Shown here: positions 1 through 12,878 of the stretch, piece by piece
Numbering within the stretch: position 1 is the stretch's first letter
Layout: the number at the start of each line of letters is the position of its first letter
NCBI GenBank assembly: GCA_032718475.1
Contig: JAUCBJ010006781.1
Location: 94,371 to 158,370 of the forward strand
Direction: 5' to 3'
DNA length: 64,000 nt
Source: Nemertoderma westbladi
Lineage: Eukaryota > Xenacoelomorpha > Nemertodermatida > Nemertodermatidae
The notes under the pieces: generated by a model
What the model was told of the DNA's origin: nothing
Database searches by the model: none
What the model saw: only the letters and a program-made list of their open reading frames with translations
Translations under genes and position numbers: made by a program

Positions 1-3000
1 TCCCACAACCCTCTCCCACAACCCTCCCACAACCGTCTCCCGCAACCGTCTCCCACAACCGTCTCCCACAACCCTCTCCCACAACCCTCACCCACAACCC
101 TCTCCCTTAACCCTCTCCCACAACCCTCTCCCATAACCCTCTCCCACAACCCTCTACCACAACCCTCTCCCACAACCCTCTCCCACAACCGTCTCCCACA
201 ACCCTCTCCCACAACCCTCTCCCACAACTGTCTCCCACAACCCTCTCCCACAACCCTCTCCCACAACCCTCTCCCACAACCCTCTCCCGCAACCCTCTCC
301 CACAACCCTCTCCCACAACCCTCTCCCACAACCCTCCCACAACCCTCTCCCACAACCCTCTCCCACAACCCTCTCCCACAACCCTCTCCCATAACCGTCT
401 CCCACAACCGTCTCCCACAACCCTCTCCCACAACCATCTCCCACAACCCTCTCCCACAACCCTCTCCCACAACCCTCTCCCACAACCGTCTCCCACAACC
501 CTCTCCCACAACCCTCTCCCACAACCCTCTCCCACAACCCTCTCCCACAACACTCTCCCGCAACACTCTCCCACAACCCTCTCCCACAACCCTCTCCCAC
601 AACCCTCTCCCACAACCCTCCCACAACCGTCTCCCGCAACCGTCTCCCACAACCGTCTCCCACAACCCTCTCCCACAACCCACACCCACAACCCTCTCCC
701 ATAACCCTCTCCCACAACCCTCTCCCACAACCCTCTCACACAACCCTCTCCCACAACCCTCTCCCACAACCCTCTCCCACAACCGTCTCCCACAACCGTC
801 TCCCACAAACGTCTCCCACAACCCTCTCCCACAACGCTCTCCCACAACCCTCTCCCACAACCCTCTCCCACAACACTCTCCCACAACCGTCTCCCACAAC
901 CGTCTCCCGCAACCGTCTCCCACAACCCTCTCCCACAACCGTCTCCCACAACCCTCTCCCACAACCCTCTCCCACAACCGTCTCCCACAACAGTCTCCCA
1001 CAACCCTCTCCCACAACCCTCTCCCACAACCCTCTCCCACAACCATCTCCCACAACCCTCTCCCACAACCCTCTCCCACAACCCTCTCCCACAACCCTCC
1101 CACAACCGTCTCCCGCAACCGTCTCCCACAACCGTCTCCCACAACCCTCTCCCACAACTCTCACCCACAACCCTCTCCCTTAACCCTCTCCCACAACCCT
1201 CTCCCATAACCCTCTCCCACAACCCTCTACCACAACCCTCTCCCACAACCCTCTCCCACAACCGTCTCCCACAACCCTCTCCCACAACCCTCTCCCACAA
1301 CTGTCTCCCACAACCCTCTCCCACAACCCTCTCCCACAACCCTCTCCCACAACCCTCTCCCGCAACCCTCTCCCACAACCCTCTCCCACAACCCTCTCCC
1401 ACAACCCTCCCACAACCCTCTCCCACAACCCTCTCCCACAACCCTCTCCCACAACCCTCTCCCATAACCGTCTCCCACAACCGTCTCCCACAACCCTCTC
1501 CTACAACCATCTCCCACAACCCTCTCCCACAACCCTCTCCCACAACCCTCTCCCACAACCGTCTCCCACAACCCTCTCCCACAACCCTCTCCCACAACCC
1601 TCTCCCACAACCCTCTCCCACAACACTCTCCCGCAACACTCTCCCACAACCCTCTCCCACAACCCTCTCCCACAACCCTCTCCCACAACCCTCCCACAAC
1701 CGTCTCCCGCAACCGTCTCCCACAACCGTCTCCCACAACCCTCTCCCACAACCCACACCCACAACCCTCTCCCATAACCCTCTCCCACAACCCTCTCCCA
1801 CAACCCTCTCCCACAACACTCTCCCACAACCGTCTCCCACAACCCTCTCCCACAACCCGCTCCCACAACCGTCTCCCACAACAGTCTCCCACAACCCTCT
1901 CCCACAACCCTCTCCCACAACCCTCTCCCACAACCCTCTCCCGCAACCCTCTCCCACAACCCTCTCCCACAACTCTCTCCCACAACCCTCTCCCACAACT
2001 CTCCCACAACCATCTCCCGCAACCGTCTCCCACAACCCTCTCCCACAACCGTCTCCCACAACCCTCTCCCACAACCCTCTCCCACAACCGTCTCCCACAA
2101 CAGTCTCCCACAACCCTCTCCCACAACCCTCTCCCACAACCCTCTCCCACAACCCTCTCCCGCAACCCTCTCCCACAACCCTCTCCCACAACCCTCTCCC
2201 ACAACCCTCTCCCACAACCCTCCCACAACCGTCTCCCGCAACCGTCTCCCACAACCGTCTCCCACAACCCTCTCCCACAACCCTCACCCACAACCCTCTC
2301 CCTTAACCCTCTCCCACAACCCTCTCCCATAACCCTCTCCCACAACCCTCTACCACAACCCTCTCCCACAACCCTCTCCCACAACCGTCTCCCACAACCC
2401 TCTCCCACAACCCTCTCCCACAACCCTCTCCCACAACCCTCTCCCATAACCGTCTCGCACAACCGTCTCCCACAACCCTCTCCCACAACCCTCTCCCACA
2501 ACCCTCTCCCACAACCCTCTCCCACAATCCTCTCCCACAACCGTCTCCCACAACCCTCTCCCACAACCCTCTCCCACAACCCTCTCCCACAACCCTCTCC
2601 CGCAACACTCTCCCACAACCCTCTCCCACAACCCTCTCCCACAACCCTCTCCCACAACCCTCTCCCACAACCCTCCCACAACCGTCTCCCGCAACCGTCT
2701 CCCACAACCGTCTCCCACAACCCTCTCCCACAACCCTCACCCACAACCCTCTCCCATAACCCTCTCCCACAACCCTCTCCCACAACCCTCTCCCACAACC
2801 CTCTCCCACAACCGTCTCCCACAACCCTCTCCCACAACCCTCCCCCACAACCGTCTCCCACAACAGTCTCCCACAACCCTCTCCCACAACCTTCTCCCAC
2901 AACCCTCTCCCACAACTCTCTCCCACAACCCTCTCCCACAACTCTCCCACAACCATCTCCCGCAACCGTCTCCCACAACCCTCTCCCACAACCGTCTCCC

Positions 3001-4757
3001 ACAACCCTCTCCCACAACCCTCTCCCACAACCGTCTCCCACAACAGTCTCCCACAACCCTCTCCCACAACCCTCTCCCACAACCCTCTCCCACAACCCTC
3101 TCCCGCAACCCTCTCCCACAACCCTCTCCCACAACCCTCTCCCACAACCCTCTCCCACAACCCTCCCACAACCGTCTCCCGCAACCGTCTCCCACAACCG
3201 TCTCCCACAACCCTCTCCCACAACCCTCACCCACAACCCTCTCCCTTAACCCTCTCCCACAACCCTCTCCCATAACCCTCTCCCACAACCCTCTACCACA
3301 ACCCTCTCCCACAACCCTCTCCCACAACCGTCTCCCACAACCCTCTCCCACAACCCTCTCCCACAACCCTCTCCCACAACCCTCTCCCATAACCGTCTCG
3401 CACAACCGTCTCCCACAACCCTCTCCCACAACCCTCTCCCACAACCCTCTCCCACAACCCTCTCCCACAATCCTCTCCCACAACCGTCTCCCACAACCCT
3501 CTCCCACAACCCTCTCCCACAACCCTCTCCCACAACCCTCTCCCGCAACACTCTCCCACAACCCTCTCCCACAACCCTCTCCCACAACCCTCTCCCACAA
3601 CCCTCTCCCACAACCCTCCCACAACCGTCTCCCGCAACCGTCTCCCACAACCGTCTCCCACAACCCTCTCCCACAACCCTCACCCACAACCCTCTCCCAT
3701 AACCCTCTCCCACAACCCTCTCCCACAACCCTCTCCCACAACCCTCTCCCACAACCGTCTCCCACAACCCTCTCCCACAACCCTCCCCCACAACCGTCTC
3801 CCACAACAGTCTCCCACAACCCTCTCCCACAACCTTCTCCCACAACCCTCTCCCACAACCCTCTCCCGCAACCCTCTCCCACAACCCTCTCCCACAACCC
3901 TCTCCCACAACCCTCTCCCACAACCCTCCCACAACCGTCTCCCGCAACCGTCTCCCACAAGCCTCCCACAACCGTCTCCCGCAACCGTCTCCCACAACCG
4001 TCTCCCACAACCCTCTCCCACAACCCTCACCCACAACCCTCTCCCATAACCCTCTCCCACAACCCTCTCCCACAACCCTCTCCCACAACCCTCTCCCACA
4101 ACCGTCTCCCACAACCCTCTCCCACAACCCTCTCCCACAACCGTCTCCCACAACAGTCTCCCACAACCCTCTCCCACAACCCTCTCCCACAACCCTCTCC
4201 CACAACCCTCTCCCGCAACCCTCTCCCACAACCCTCTCCCACAACCCTCTCCCACAACCCTCTCCCACAACCCTCCCACAACCGTCTCCCGCAACCATCT
4301 CCCACAACCGTCTCCCACAACCCTATCCCACAACCCTCACCCACAACCCTCTCCCTTAACCCTCTCCCACAACCCTCTCCCATAACCCTCTCCCACAACC
4401 CTATACCACAACCCTCTCCCACAACCCTCTCCCACAACCGTCTCCCACAACCCTCTCCCACAACCCTCTCCCACAACCGTCTCCCACAACCCTCTCCCAC
4501 AACCCTCACCCACAACCCTTTCCCATAACCCTCTCCCACTACCCTCTCCCACAACCCTCTCCCACAACCCTCTCCCACAACCGTCTCCCACATCCCTCTC
4601 CCACAACCCTCTCCCACAACCCTCTCCCACAACCGTCTCCCACAACCCTCACCCACAACCCTCTCCCATAACCCTCTCCCACAACCCTCTCCCACAACCC
4701 TCTCCCACAACCCTCTCCCACAACCGTCTCCCACAACCCTCTCCCACAACCCTATCC
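1..4757. repeat. 13-bp minisatellite with higher-order repeat structure
   Basis: The stretch is an uninterrupted array of a 13-bp unit (plus strand ccctctcccacaa), with point variants such as ccgtctcccacaa and 11-bp units lacking ct. A variant block containing ctcccttaac recurs with ttaa at 107, 1180, 2303, 3246 and 4356, so blocks of about 0.94-1.12 kb have been duplicated as units. Because 13 is not a multiple of 3, three units make a 39-bp, 13-residue period. This gives long Gly/Cys/Arg/Trp-rich open frames on the minus strand that have no sign of being genes. The array runs off the left edge of the window. It lies upstream of the SLC44 3' exon and is probably in that gene's intron. Confidence 0.97.
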
Positions 4758-4799
4758 CTGCAATTCCGCTGTATTTTGAACGTCATTATCTATCTCTAT

Positions 4800-5231
4800 C
4801 TATCGTAATCAACTTTATCTTCCCTTCACCTTACGTACACTTTATTACACTGTATTTTTAACTTTATTTTTTCCAGTTCTGCATGGACTCCTGCGTTCTC
4901 CTTACGTACACCTTATGCCATTTTATTTTCAACTTTATTTTCTCCAGCTCTGCATGGACTCCTGTGTTCTCCTTGCGTACACCTTATGCCATTGTATTTT
5001 CAACTTTATTTTCTCCAGCTCTGCATGGACTGTTGCGTTCTCCATACATACACTTTATTCCACTGTATTTTCAACTTTATTTTCTCCAGTTCTGCATGGA
5101 CTCCTGTGTTCTCCTTACGTACACTTTATGCCACTGTATTTTCAACTTTATTTTCTCCAGTTCTGCATGGACTCCTGTGTTCTCCTTACGTACACCTTAT
5201 GCCATTGTATTTTCAACTTTATTTTCTCCAG
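4800..5231 (+). repeat. 71-bp tandem repeat of an intron 3' end and exon start
   Basis: About six units of 71 bp lie directly upstream of the SLC44 exon. Each unit ends in a pyrimidine-rich acceptor (ttttctccag or close to it). The AG positions are 4876, 4947, 5018, 5089 and 5160, and the real junction is at 5231, all exactly 71 bp apart. After each decoy AG comes ttctgcatggactcctg, which resembles the true exon start gtctgcgtagacgcttg at about 12 of 18 positions. In the exon frame the copies read FCMDSC against the real VCVDAC. The repeat therefore includes both intron end and exon start. Confidence 0.9.
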
Positions 5232-7103
5232 GTCTGCGTAGACGCTTGCCCAAAGGACTACTGGATTGCCCTAACAGACATTCTAATGCAAAAAGTTGTC
5301 GCAACTTCAACTGTATTCTACGCCCAGTACTGCACAGAAACATTGGCTGCGAAAATAAGCAATCTGGAAACGCTAGTAGCAGAAGGAAAGTGTCCCGCAT
5401 ATATACTAAACAGCGAGGCCGTTCTAGGGAGATGCATACCAACGCTAATTAAAGATATACTAACATCAGGAGTTTCAACGGTTTATGAATTAAATAATGC
5501 GGAAATGACGGTGAAGACGTATCTACAAGCTCCAGGTGGATTCGAGATTGTCATCCCAGCTGGAACCGGAGGTTTATTCGAAAATATCGATGTTAACACG
5601 ATTCAACAGGCAGGAACAGCCCTAACTACTTTATTAGACTTTGAAGACATAACTGCGAAAATATTCAAAGACTTCGGCTCTTGTTGGCCTTGGATAGTGG
5701 GTTTGCTCACAATGGGTATGATTTTCGCTTTATTCTGGGTTATCATAATGCGTTGGATCGCGGGTATAGTTGTGTGGATCCAGCTGATAGCGCTGCTGTT
5801 AGGTTTGGTGTTCGGGTTGTGGTACACGTGGGAGCAATACATAGCCGTATCAGCTAGCACTGTAAACGCAACAGCGTTCGCATTCTCGACAGACTTCTCT
5901 TACTACACAGGTCGAACGGAGTTCTGGCTAGCTTGCGCGATCACAGATGGTGTCATCCTTATCATTCTAATAATTTTACTTCTGTTTCTTTGCAAAAGAA
6001 TTCGACTCGGAATACAAATGATTAAAGAAGGAAGTAAGGCGATTTCCGCTATGATGTTAACCTTATTCTACCCCTTGTTTGGTTATCTTCTTATATTGAT
6101 AATTTTCGGAGGGTTTGGTGTAATAGCTGTCTATCTAGCTAGCAATGGAACACCGTACTATACTATAAGTTCCACCGACACAAACATAGCTGATACTACT
6201 TGCGATCCCGCGACATTCTCGCCGGCAAACACCGGAGATACATGTATGTTCAAGAACTACGGGGGTGATCCAAACATATTTCGTCTTCAAATCTACAATC
6301 TTTTCGCTTTGTTCTGGAATATGAATTTTGTAATGGCTTTCACTCAAGTTTCTTTAGCAGGCGCTTTCGCTTCTTGGTTCTGGGCTTTCGTTAAGCCAGA
6401 CGATGTCCCTCTATTCCCACTCCTTTACGCCCAAGGGAGGGCGTTAAGATATCATCTGGGATCCTTGGCATTCGGTAGTCTTATCATTGCGATTGTTCAA
6501 ATGATTCGAGTTATTCTAGAATACATTGAGTTCAAAGTTAAAGACAATGATAATATCATTGCGAAGTTCGTATTGAAATGTTTGAAATGTTGTTTTTGGT
6601 GTCTTGAAAAGATTATACGTTTTCTCACAAAGAACGCCTACATAATGATAGCAGTTCATGGAAAGAATTTCTGCCGTTCTGCTAAAGATGCGTTTTTTCT
6701 TCTTCTAAGAAATATAGTAAGAGTAGCGGTTCTCAACGGAATTACAGGGTTTCTATTGCTGATCGGGAAACTCGTTGTTACGGCAGCGATTGGAGTTCTA
6801 AGTTTCTTTTGTTTCAGCGGCCAGATTAAGATTCCGTATTACAAGGTCGGAGTTGTTCCTCTTAATTACTACTACGTTCCAATGATAGTTGTTATTATCG
6901 GAACCTACGTGATCGCCTCAATGTTCTTTAGTGTCTATGATATGGCGATAGATACGCTATTTCTATGTTTTTTGGAAGACATGGAGCGGAATGATGGAAG
7001 TCCTGAGAAACCGTATTTTATGTCGAAAAGTTTGATGAGCCTAGCAGGAAAGAAAAACAAAAAAGAAAAAAAGAAAAAAGAAAAGGAACAGAAAACTGAT
7101 TAA
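5232..7103 (+). CDS. SLC44A: Choline transporter-like protein (SLC44/CTL family), large 3' exon
   Basis: This is a 623-codon terminal exon opening at an acceptor (ttttctccag, AG at 5230-5231) and ending at a stop at 7101-7103. It encodes the bulk of a multi-pass plasma-membrane transporter of the CTL/SLC44 family, whose members carry choline and related organic cations. Hydrophobic segments can be seen near 5680-5750, 5758-5832, 5927-6003, 6050-6140, 6290-6390, 6457-6525, 6727-6816 and 6868-6970. The C-terminal signature DTLFLCFLEDMERNDG followed by PYFMSKSLM is typical of the family, and a Lys-rich tail follows. Two possible N-glycosylation sites (NAT, NGT) lie in extramembrane loops. The cytosolic N-terminus and probably the first transmembrane helix are missing, so upstream exons must lie left of the window, beyond the 13-bp minisatellite. 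The open frame continues upstream of 5232 only because the 71-bp repeat is open. Resemblance is closest to SLC44A2/A4-like proteins; the exact paralogue is not resolved. Confidence 0.93.
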   Translation, partial: VCVDACPKDYWIALTDILMQKVVATSTVFYAQYCTETLAAKISNLETLVAEGKCPAYILNSEAVLGRCIPTLIKDILTSGVSTVYELNNAEMTVKTYLQAPGGFEIVIPAGTGGLFENIDVNTIQQAGTALTTLLDFEDITAKIFKDFGSCWPWIVGLLTMGMIFALFWVIIMRWIAGIVVWIQLIALLLGLVFGLWYTWEQYIAVSASTVNATAFAFSTDFSYYTGRTEFWLACAITDGVILIILIILLLFLCKRIRLGIQMIKEGSKAISAMMLTLFYPLFGYLLILIIFGGFGVIAVYLASNGTPYYTISSTDTNIADTTCDPATFSPANTGDTCMFKNYGGDPNIFRLQIYNLFALFWNMNFVMAFTQVSLAGAFASWFWAFVKPDDVPLFPLLYAQGRALRYHLGSLAFGSLIIAIVQMIRVILEYIEFKVKDNDNIIAKFVLKCLKCCFWCLEKIIRFLTKNAYIMIAVHGKNFCRSAKDAFFLLLRNIVRVAVLNGITGFLLLIGKLVVTAAIGVLSFFCFSGQIKIPYYKVGVVPLNYYYVPMIVVIIGTYVIASMFFSVYDMAIDTLFLCFLEDMERNDGSPEKPYFMSKSLMSLAGKKNKKEKKKKEKEQKTD

Positions 7104-7174
7104 ACTTAACTGTACTTAAATGTGTTAGCTGTTCACCAAGTCTTATAATTAACCCTAATTACACTTAATTAATT

Positions 7175-7180
7175 AATAAA
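7175..7180 (+). promoter_or_regulatory. Candidate poly(A) signal of the SLC44 gene
   Basis: aataaa occurs 72 bases after the stop codon in an AT-rich context. Position and sequence fit a cleavage/polyadenylation signal, but no transcript is available to confirm use. Confidence 0.4.
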
Positions 7181-7329
7181 TTACTGTAGGGCAATTGGTG
7201 GATGATGCATAATGGGGTGATACGTGGATTCTAGAATGGTTAATCAACCAATTAACTGTCGGAGATCAATAGCTACCTAACGTGGAACGATTATCGGGAT
7301 AACTTCACAATTTAAAAATTAATGACATA

Positions 7330-8885
7330 ATTAATTGATGATAAACAAAAGTAAACAATTACACAAGTGAACAAGTACATAAGTGAACTAGTAAAATAGT
7401 GAACAAGTAAACTAGTACACAAGTGAACAAGTACAAAAGTGAACTAGTGAACAAGTAAACTAGTACACAAGTGAACAAGTACATAAGGGAACTAGTAAAT
7501 AAGTGAACAATTAAACTAGTACCCAAGTGAACAAGTACATAAGTGAACTAGTAAACAAGTGAGCAAGTAAACTAGTACACACGTGAACAAGTACAAAAGT
7601 GAACTAGTAAACAAGTGAACAAGTAAACTAGTACACAAGTGAACAAGTACAAAAGTGAACTAGTAAACAAGTGAGCAAGTAAACTAGTACACAAGTGAAC
7701 AAGTACAAAAGTGAACTAGTAAACAAGTGAACAAGTAAACTAGTACACAAGTGAACAAGTACATAAGTGAACTAGTAAACAAGTGAACAAGTAAACTAGT
7801 ACACAAGTGAACAAGTACATAAGTGAACTAGTAAAATAGTGAACAATTAAACTAGTACACAAGTGAACAAGTACATAAGTGAACTAGTAAAATAGTGAAC
7901 AATTAAACTAGTACCCAAGTGTTAAAGTACATAAAGTGAACTAGTAAACAAGTGAACAAGTAAACTAGTACACAAGTGAACAAGTACATAAGTGAACTAG
8001 TAAACAAGTGAACAAGTAAACTAGTACACAAGTGAACAAGTACATAAGTGAACTAGTAAACAAGTGAACAAGTAAACTAGTACACAAGTGAACAAGTACA
8101 TAAGTGAACTAGTAAAAAAGTGAACAATTAAACTAGTACCCAAGTGAACAAGTACATAAAGTGAAATAGTAAAAAAGTGAACAATTAAACTAGTACCCAA
8201 GTGAACAAGTACATAAGTGAACTAGTAAATAAGTGAACAATTAAACTAGTACACAAGTGAACAAGTACATAAGTGAACTAGTAAAAATGTGAACATTTAA
8301 ACTAGTACACAAGTGAACAATTAAACTAGTACACAAGTGAACAATTAAACTAGTACACAAGTGAACAAGTACATAAGTGAACTAGTAAAAAATTGAACAA
8401 TTAAACTAGTACACAAGTGAACAAGTACATAAGTGAACTAGTAAAAAAGTGAACATTTAAACTAGTAAACAAGTGAACAAGTAAACTAGTTCACAAGTGA
8501 ACAAGTAAACTAGTTCACAAGTGAACAAGTACATAAGTGAACAAGTAAACTAGTACACAAGTGAACAAGTACACAAGTAAACTAGTAAAAAGGTGAACAT
8601 TTAAACTAGTACACAAGTGAACAAGTACATAAGTGAACTAGTAAAAAAGTGAACAATTAAACTAGTACACAAGTGAACAAGTACACTAGTTCACAAGTGA
8701 ACAAGTAAACTAGTACACAAGTGAACAAGTACATAAGTGAACAAGTAAACTAGTACACAAGTGAACAAGTACATAAGAGAACTAATAAAAAAGTGAACAA
8801 TTAAACTAGTACACAAATAAAACAAGTAAACTAGTACACAAGTGAACAACAAAAAAAGTACACAAGTGAAACAAGTACTATACAT
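7330..8885. repeat. 56-bp tandem array built of about 10-bp subunits
   Basis: The array has short subunits of the type aagtgaacta / gtaaacaagt / gaacaagtac. Together they form a 56-bp higher-order unit that contains ctagtacaca and ends with a palindromic actagt. Units vary (cataag, aaaatag, aattaaac). The array lies just downstream of the SLC44 gene and codes for nothing evident; the open frame on the minus strand within it is repeat-derived. Confidence 0.93.
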
Positions 8886-11820
8886 TACTGTAATTCGCGT
8901 TGGTAACCTGTTATGACGGATTTTTATACCAATTTACATGTAAATTGTATTATAATAATTGAATTATTAATATTATTACATTGAATGTTCCGCTATGGAT
9001 TTATACTTTAGCTCTATGCGTTGAAAATTATTCACTTTGTTCAATGAAACGCACCTCTATTGTTTATTTCAATATGACTGCCATAAACTGTGCCTCTAGA
9101 TATCTTACAGTATCTTATTCGAAAGAACGCTAGTTCCTAATATTTTTCGTAACACGAAAATTAATAATCTATAAATTTTTGTAAAAACTTTAACAAAAAT
9201 TATAATATATCTTATTTCGGAAAATTATATTTAATTTCACAGAGCCGACTAGCTTGTATATTAATCGCTGTTAGCCAAATCCACCACCTCCACTCGCTTT
9301 TCATTATTTATTCTAAATTTTCATTGCGTATTAATTAATTGGCGATGGTATGATCCTACTGTAATAATAATAATTAAATCCGTGAACTTGAACTACTTTG
9401 AACAGTATAGGCTCGTATAATGTGGCTCGCCACATATAATAACAGAGTTGTCCATGAAGTGTTTTATGTAACATGTTTGAATTTTACATGTCAAAGTACA
9501 ATTAGAAAGATAACATCCATGCAGAGCATTCTGTAATTAAATGATGTAGGCCTAACTAAATATTTCGCAAATATTTTTCATACAGAATGATTGACTTTAT
9601 TAAATTTTGCATGGCCCCATGTAGGATGGAAGGGAGGTAGCAATACCAGATTATTGAGATACTAAACATACAAATTAAGAATTTTTGTATTAACAACATT
9701 ACGAAAAAAATGAGCACCAATTTAATGAGGTTTACTATCTGCCAGGAATGAATCACCTTTAATTGCCACATCGATATATATTGCCTAGAATTCGTTACAA
9801 CAAACCGGCAGTCCATTAAACTGATGTTCTAATTGAATATTAACGGTAACCAGATTAACTTTATGATACGACCACGGAAACGAACTAAATTCCAGGAACG
9901 CTATACTAATTTCCAAAGATGTTGTCGCACCGAGCCCCTATTCACTTACAGACTTAATTACGAGTTACTACTGTAGCCCGCATACTATTAGATTTCTTGA
10001 TTTCATTCCATTTTAGGATTCTAACAAATAGCATTACATGAATTTTAGTCGCCCCTTTTACCCAATGGATATTCCTGTAGGTTACGAATCTGACTTCTTA
10101 GATTAAATTATGGGTGTCGCGTCACACGTGACACATTACAAGTAACGTAATTAATAATGAATGTTAGATTCTCATCGAAACTGGTTGGCATGGCGTACGT
10201 ATGTAATTTGACAGACTCTTTTTTGTCTTCAAAGACACCAGAGTGTTTATATAAAAACACACTGGGGATTTTTATAAAAATATTTATATGAAAAAAAAAA
10301 CAATTTTCGAAAGCGAGTAAAGAAAGGCGACCTCTCGCAAATTAGTGAATTTATTAATTCCATGAGTCAAAATGAAACTAAACTTGTAACCAGAAAGGTT
10401 AATAATCTACATGACTTAAAAAACAAACTAAACAATTAACTACCGAAATACATAATTATAATAAATATATATAAATAAATATATTATAATAAATATAATT
10501 TCGCGTTTTCTGTAATCCCCCCCCCCCCCCCCCCCCGCCCTATATACAAAAATTTTATGTGTACCAGATTGTCAACAAGATAACGAATCAGTAAACAAAA
10601 TTATTTTTCATCGACTTGTTTTTTATTAATTTTTCAAATAAACTTTTCAATGAATACGAATTGGCTAAGAATACGAATCCCATTGACGCACGTGAAATAA
10701 CATGGTGTGTTGACTTTTACTATGATATCGGCTCTGTAAAAACTGGTGTAAGTAGAAAAAGGTGTATTGTTCTATTTATTCTACTTGTTTTTTTAGATAC
10801 CTGATGCAAAATACAATTTGTTTACGCCGCCTGCACTAGGGTAGTATAGGGACTTCTACACCATCTCAGATTAATGGTTGTATTTAATGCAGTAACTTTC
10901 TGTTAGATTCTTAGCAGTGATTATACGCATGGTAAAAAACAATAATAAGATGCAGAAATAAGTTTTCTTCACTTTTCTTTAAACTTTTTCAGAATTATTT
11001 TTCAGAGATAAGTTTTGTTAATTTTGCTTTGCCACTACTTTTTGTCTCGCCATTACTATGTGTTATATAGCATTCTATATTGTAAAAAGGACACACTCAA
11101 TGGCCGTAATATGTGTTACTTTTCACCGAGACTTTACAACAGCTCTGACAAGTTGATGATATGTAACAAATATTAATAAAAACAATGAATTTTAATTAAA
11201 TTATATTTATTAAAATCATAAAATTCGATATAAACAAATAAATATTTCAAAACCCACATATACTACAATACAGACAAAGTATATATTATGCCTCCATACC
11301 TGTACACCTTTATAGTATTATGTGGTGTACAACATTGAAGTGGCTACTTTATATATAACAAGAAGGAACATTTAAGACAATGTTTGCTATTAACATTTTA
11401 TATAAGGCACCAAGTTTTGCATCACCGACAATATAATAATATCGAATTTACAATTCGTTACGCTTGCGTTACCAGCTTATAAATTCAAATAGGGAAGCAA
11501 AATAAATAAATAAATATACATTTATCGACTTACATATACAAGCACTGTTTCTATTTATACATAATATATGCAACTAAAACACCAACCAAATATTATTTAT
11601 GTCAAACAAAACGTTTTTCAGTAATTCTTTTTGGATTATTATCAATTTAGAATAAAACCACGTACTCGGTGTGGAGTCCCGAATAGACGGGGCGACACGG
11701 CAATGAATTTTTGAAATAAAATCCACCCACAATTCTCCTATTCCAGCCACCCCGACTATTAGCATAATGAAATTTTTCCACCCAACCCGTTTATTAGGGA
11801 CTCCAGAGTACATATATACT

Positions 11821-11940
11821 TGTAAAGTACTTTACAGTGTTATTATCCTCGTATCAGTACTAGCACTCACTCGCTATGTTCTTTCTTGTAACAAACAACT
11901 CGGATTAGAACATAGAAACTATAATTAAAGTGCTACTTTT
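11821..11940. repeat. Diverged direct repeat, copy 1, with a 16-bp palindrome
   Basis: It opens with the perfect palindrome TGTAAAGTACTTTACA (11821-11836) and ends in aaagtgctactt. The same order of motifs (actttacagtgtt, atcctcgt, ctcactcactc-like, cttgtaacaaa-like, agtgctacttt) recurs at about 12472-12586. It probably belongs to a small dispersed repeat family; ends and target duplications were not resolved. Confidence 0.5.
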
Positions 11941-12471
11941 TTCCCGGTATGTATATAGTTATCATGAATTTATTCCAAAATTGTAACATTACTCAACGCC
12001 GTTAATATTAACAACGAGTTTTGTTATTTAGCACTTTACAAGTACAGTAGTACTAGTTAGTCCATTACAACCGGTACATTTAGTGATATAATATTATGTT
12101 GTAATGTCCCAATAGAGCGACTTTACAGTGCACCCGTTCAATGTAAGTGAATCTTTGGGATCGCCATGGTTACCACATAAACAAAAGTTGGTATTTATTA
12201 TTAATTGCCTGACATGACAGCCAGATAGGTCTACTGCATTACCTACTGGTAGGCGGGGTATAGCTATTAATAACCAGTAGCTATAAACTATTAACATGGC
12301 TCCAAACGCCACCATAAATATAAGCTAACTTATTTATAACATAATTTATGTCATTTTTACATTTATTTATACAGCAACTAATATAATTTGTGCAGTTTCT
12401 ATCACTTATAATGTATATGTACAATAATTTCGTAATGTTAAAATTTTGGAATAAAACTACATACATACTTG

Positions 12472-12586
12472 TTGCAAAGTACTTTACAGTGTTCTGATCC
12501 TCGTGGCTTTATTTTCACTCACTCACTAACGTTCGTTCGTGTAACAAAGCCACTCGAATCATCACACTGTGAAGTGCTACTTTACA
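12472..12586. repeat. Diverged direct repeat, copy 2
   Basis: This copy shares motif order with 11821-11940 (gcaaagtactttacagtgtt, gatcctcgt, cactcactcac, gtgtaacaaa, gaagtgctacttt). The palindrome is damaged on its left side. Confidence 0.5.
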
Positions 12587-12878
12587 CACAACTATGTAAA
12601 TAGTTTTTATTTACAAATATTTTTTTCGTACAATAAAACCCTTTAAATTAATTTTTCACAAAATTGGTATTATATATATATAAATCTTGAGTGAATAAAA
12701 ACCGTTAAATATGCAAATGGATTGTGAAACGAATTTTGCAGCAAAAATTAAGGAAAAAAGAACTGCCTTATTATTTATTAATTGCCACGAACATATTTAC
12801 AATATTAATTTAATTTATTTTTCTCTTTTCTATTTATTTATTTTTATACTAAATATTATTTATATCAATTTTGATTGA

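Larger units (their letters stand above)
8886..12878. other. AT-rich intergenic DNA between two convergent genes
   Basis: I find no supported gene here. It separates the 3' ends of the SLC44 (+) and UCP (-) genes. It holds a cytosine run near 10518-10539, AT microsatellite-like tracts near 10440-10500, and a pair of diverged direct repeats described separately. Short open frames here look random. Confidence 0.6.

Noticed and set aside
107-4749. Long minus-strand frames rich in Gly, Cys, Arg, Trp
   Set aside because: They are translations of the 13-bp repeat; all three frames are open because the unit lacks stops. No gene structure.
1-4757. Telomeric repeat
   Set aside because: The unit is 13 bp and unlike TTAGGG-type repeats; it is followed by a gene and has minisatellite-type variants.
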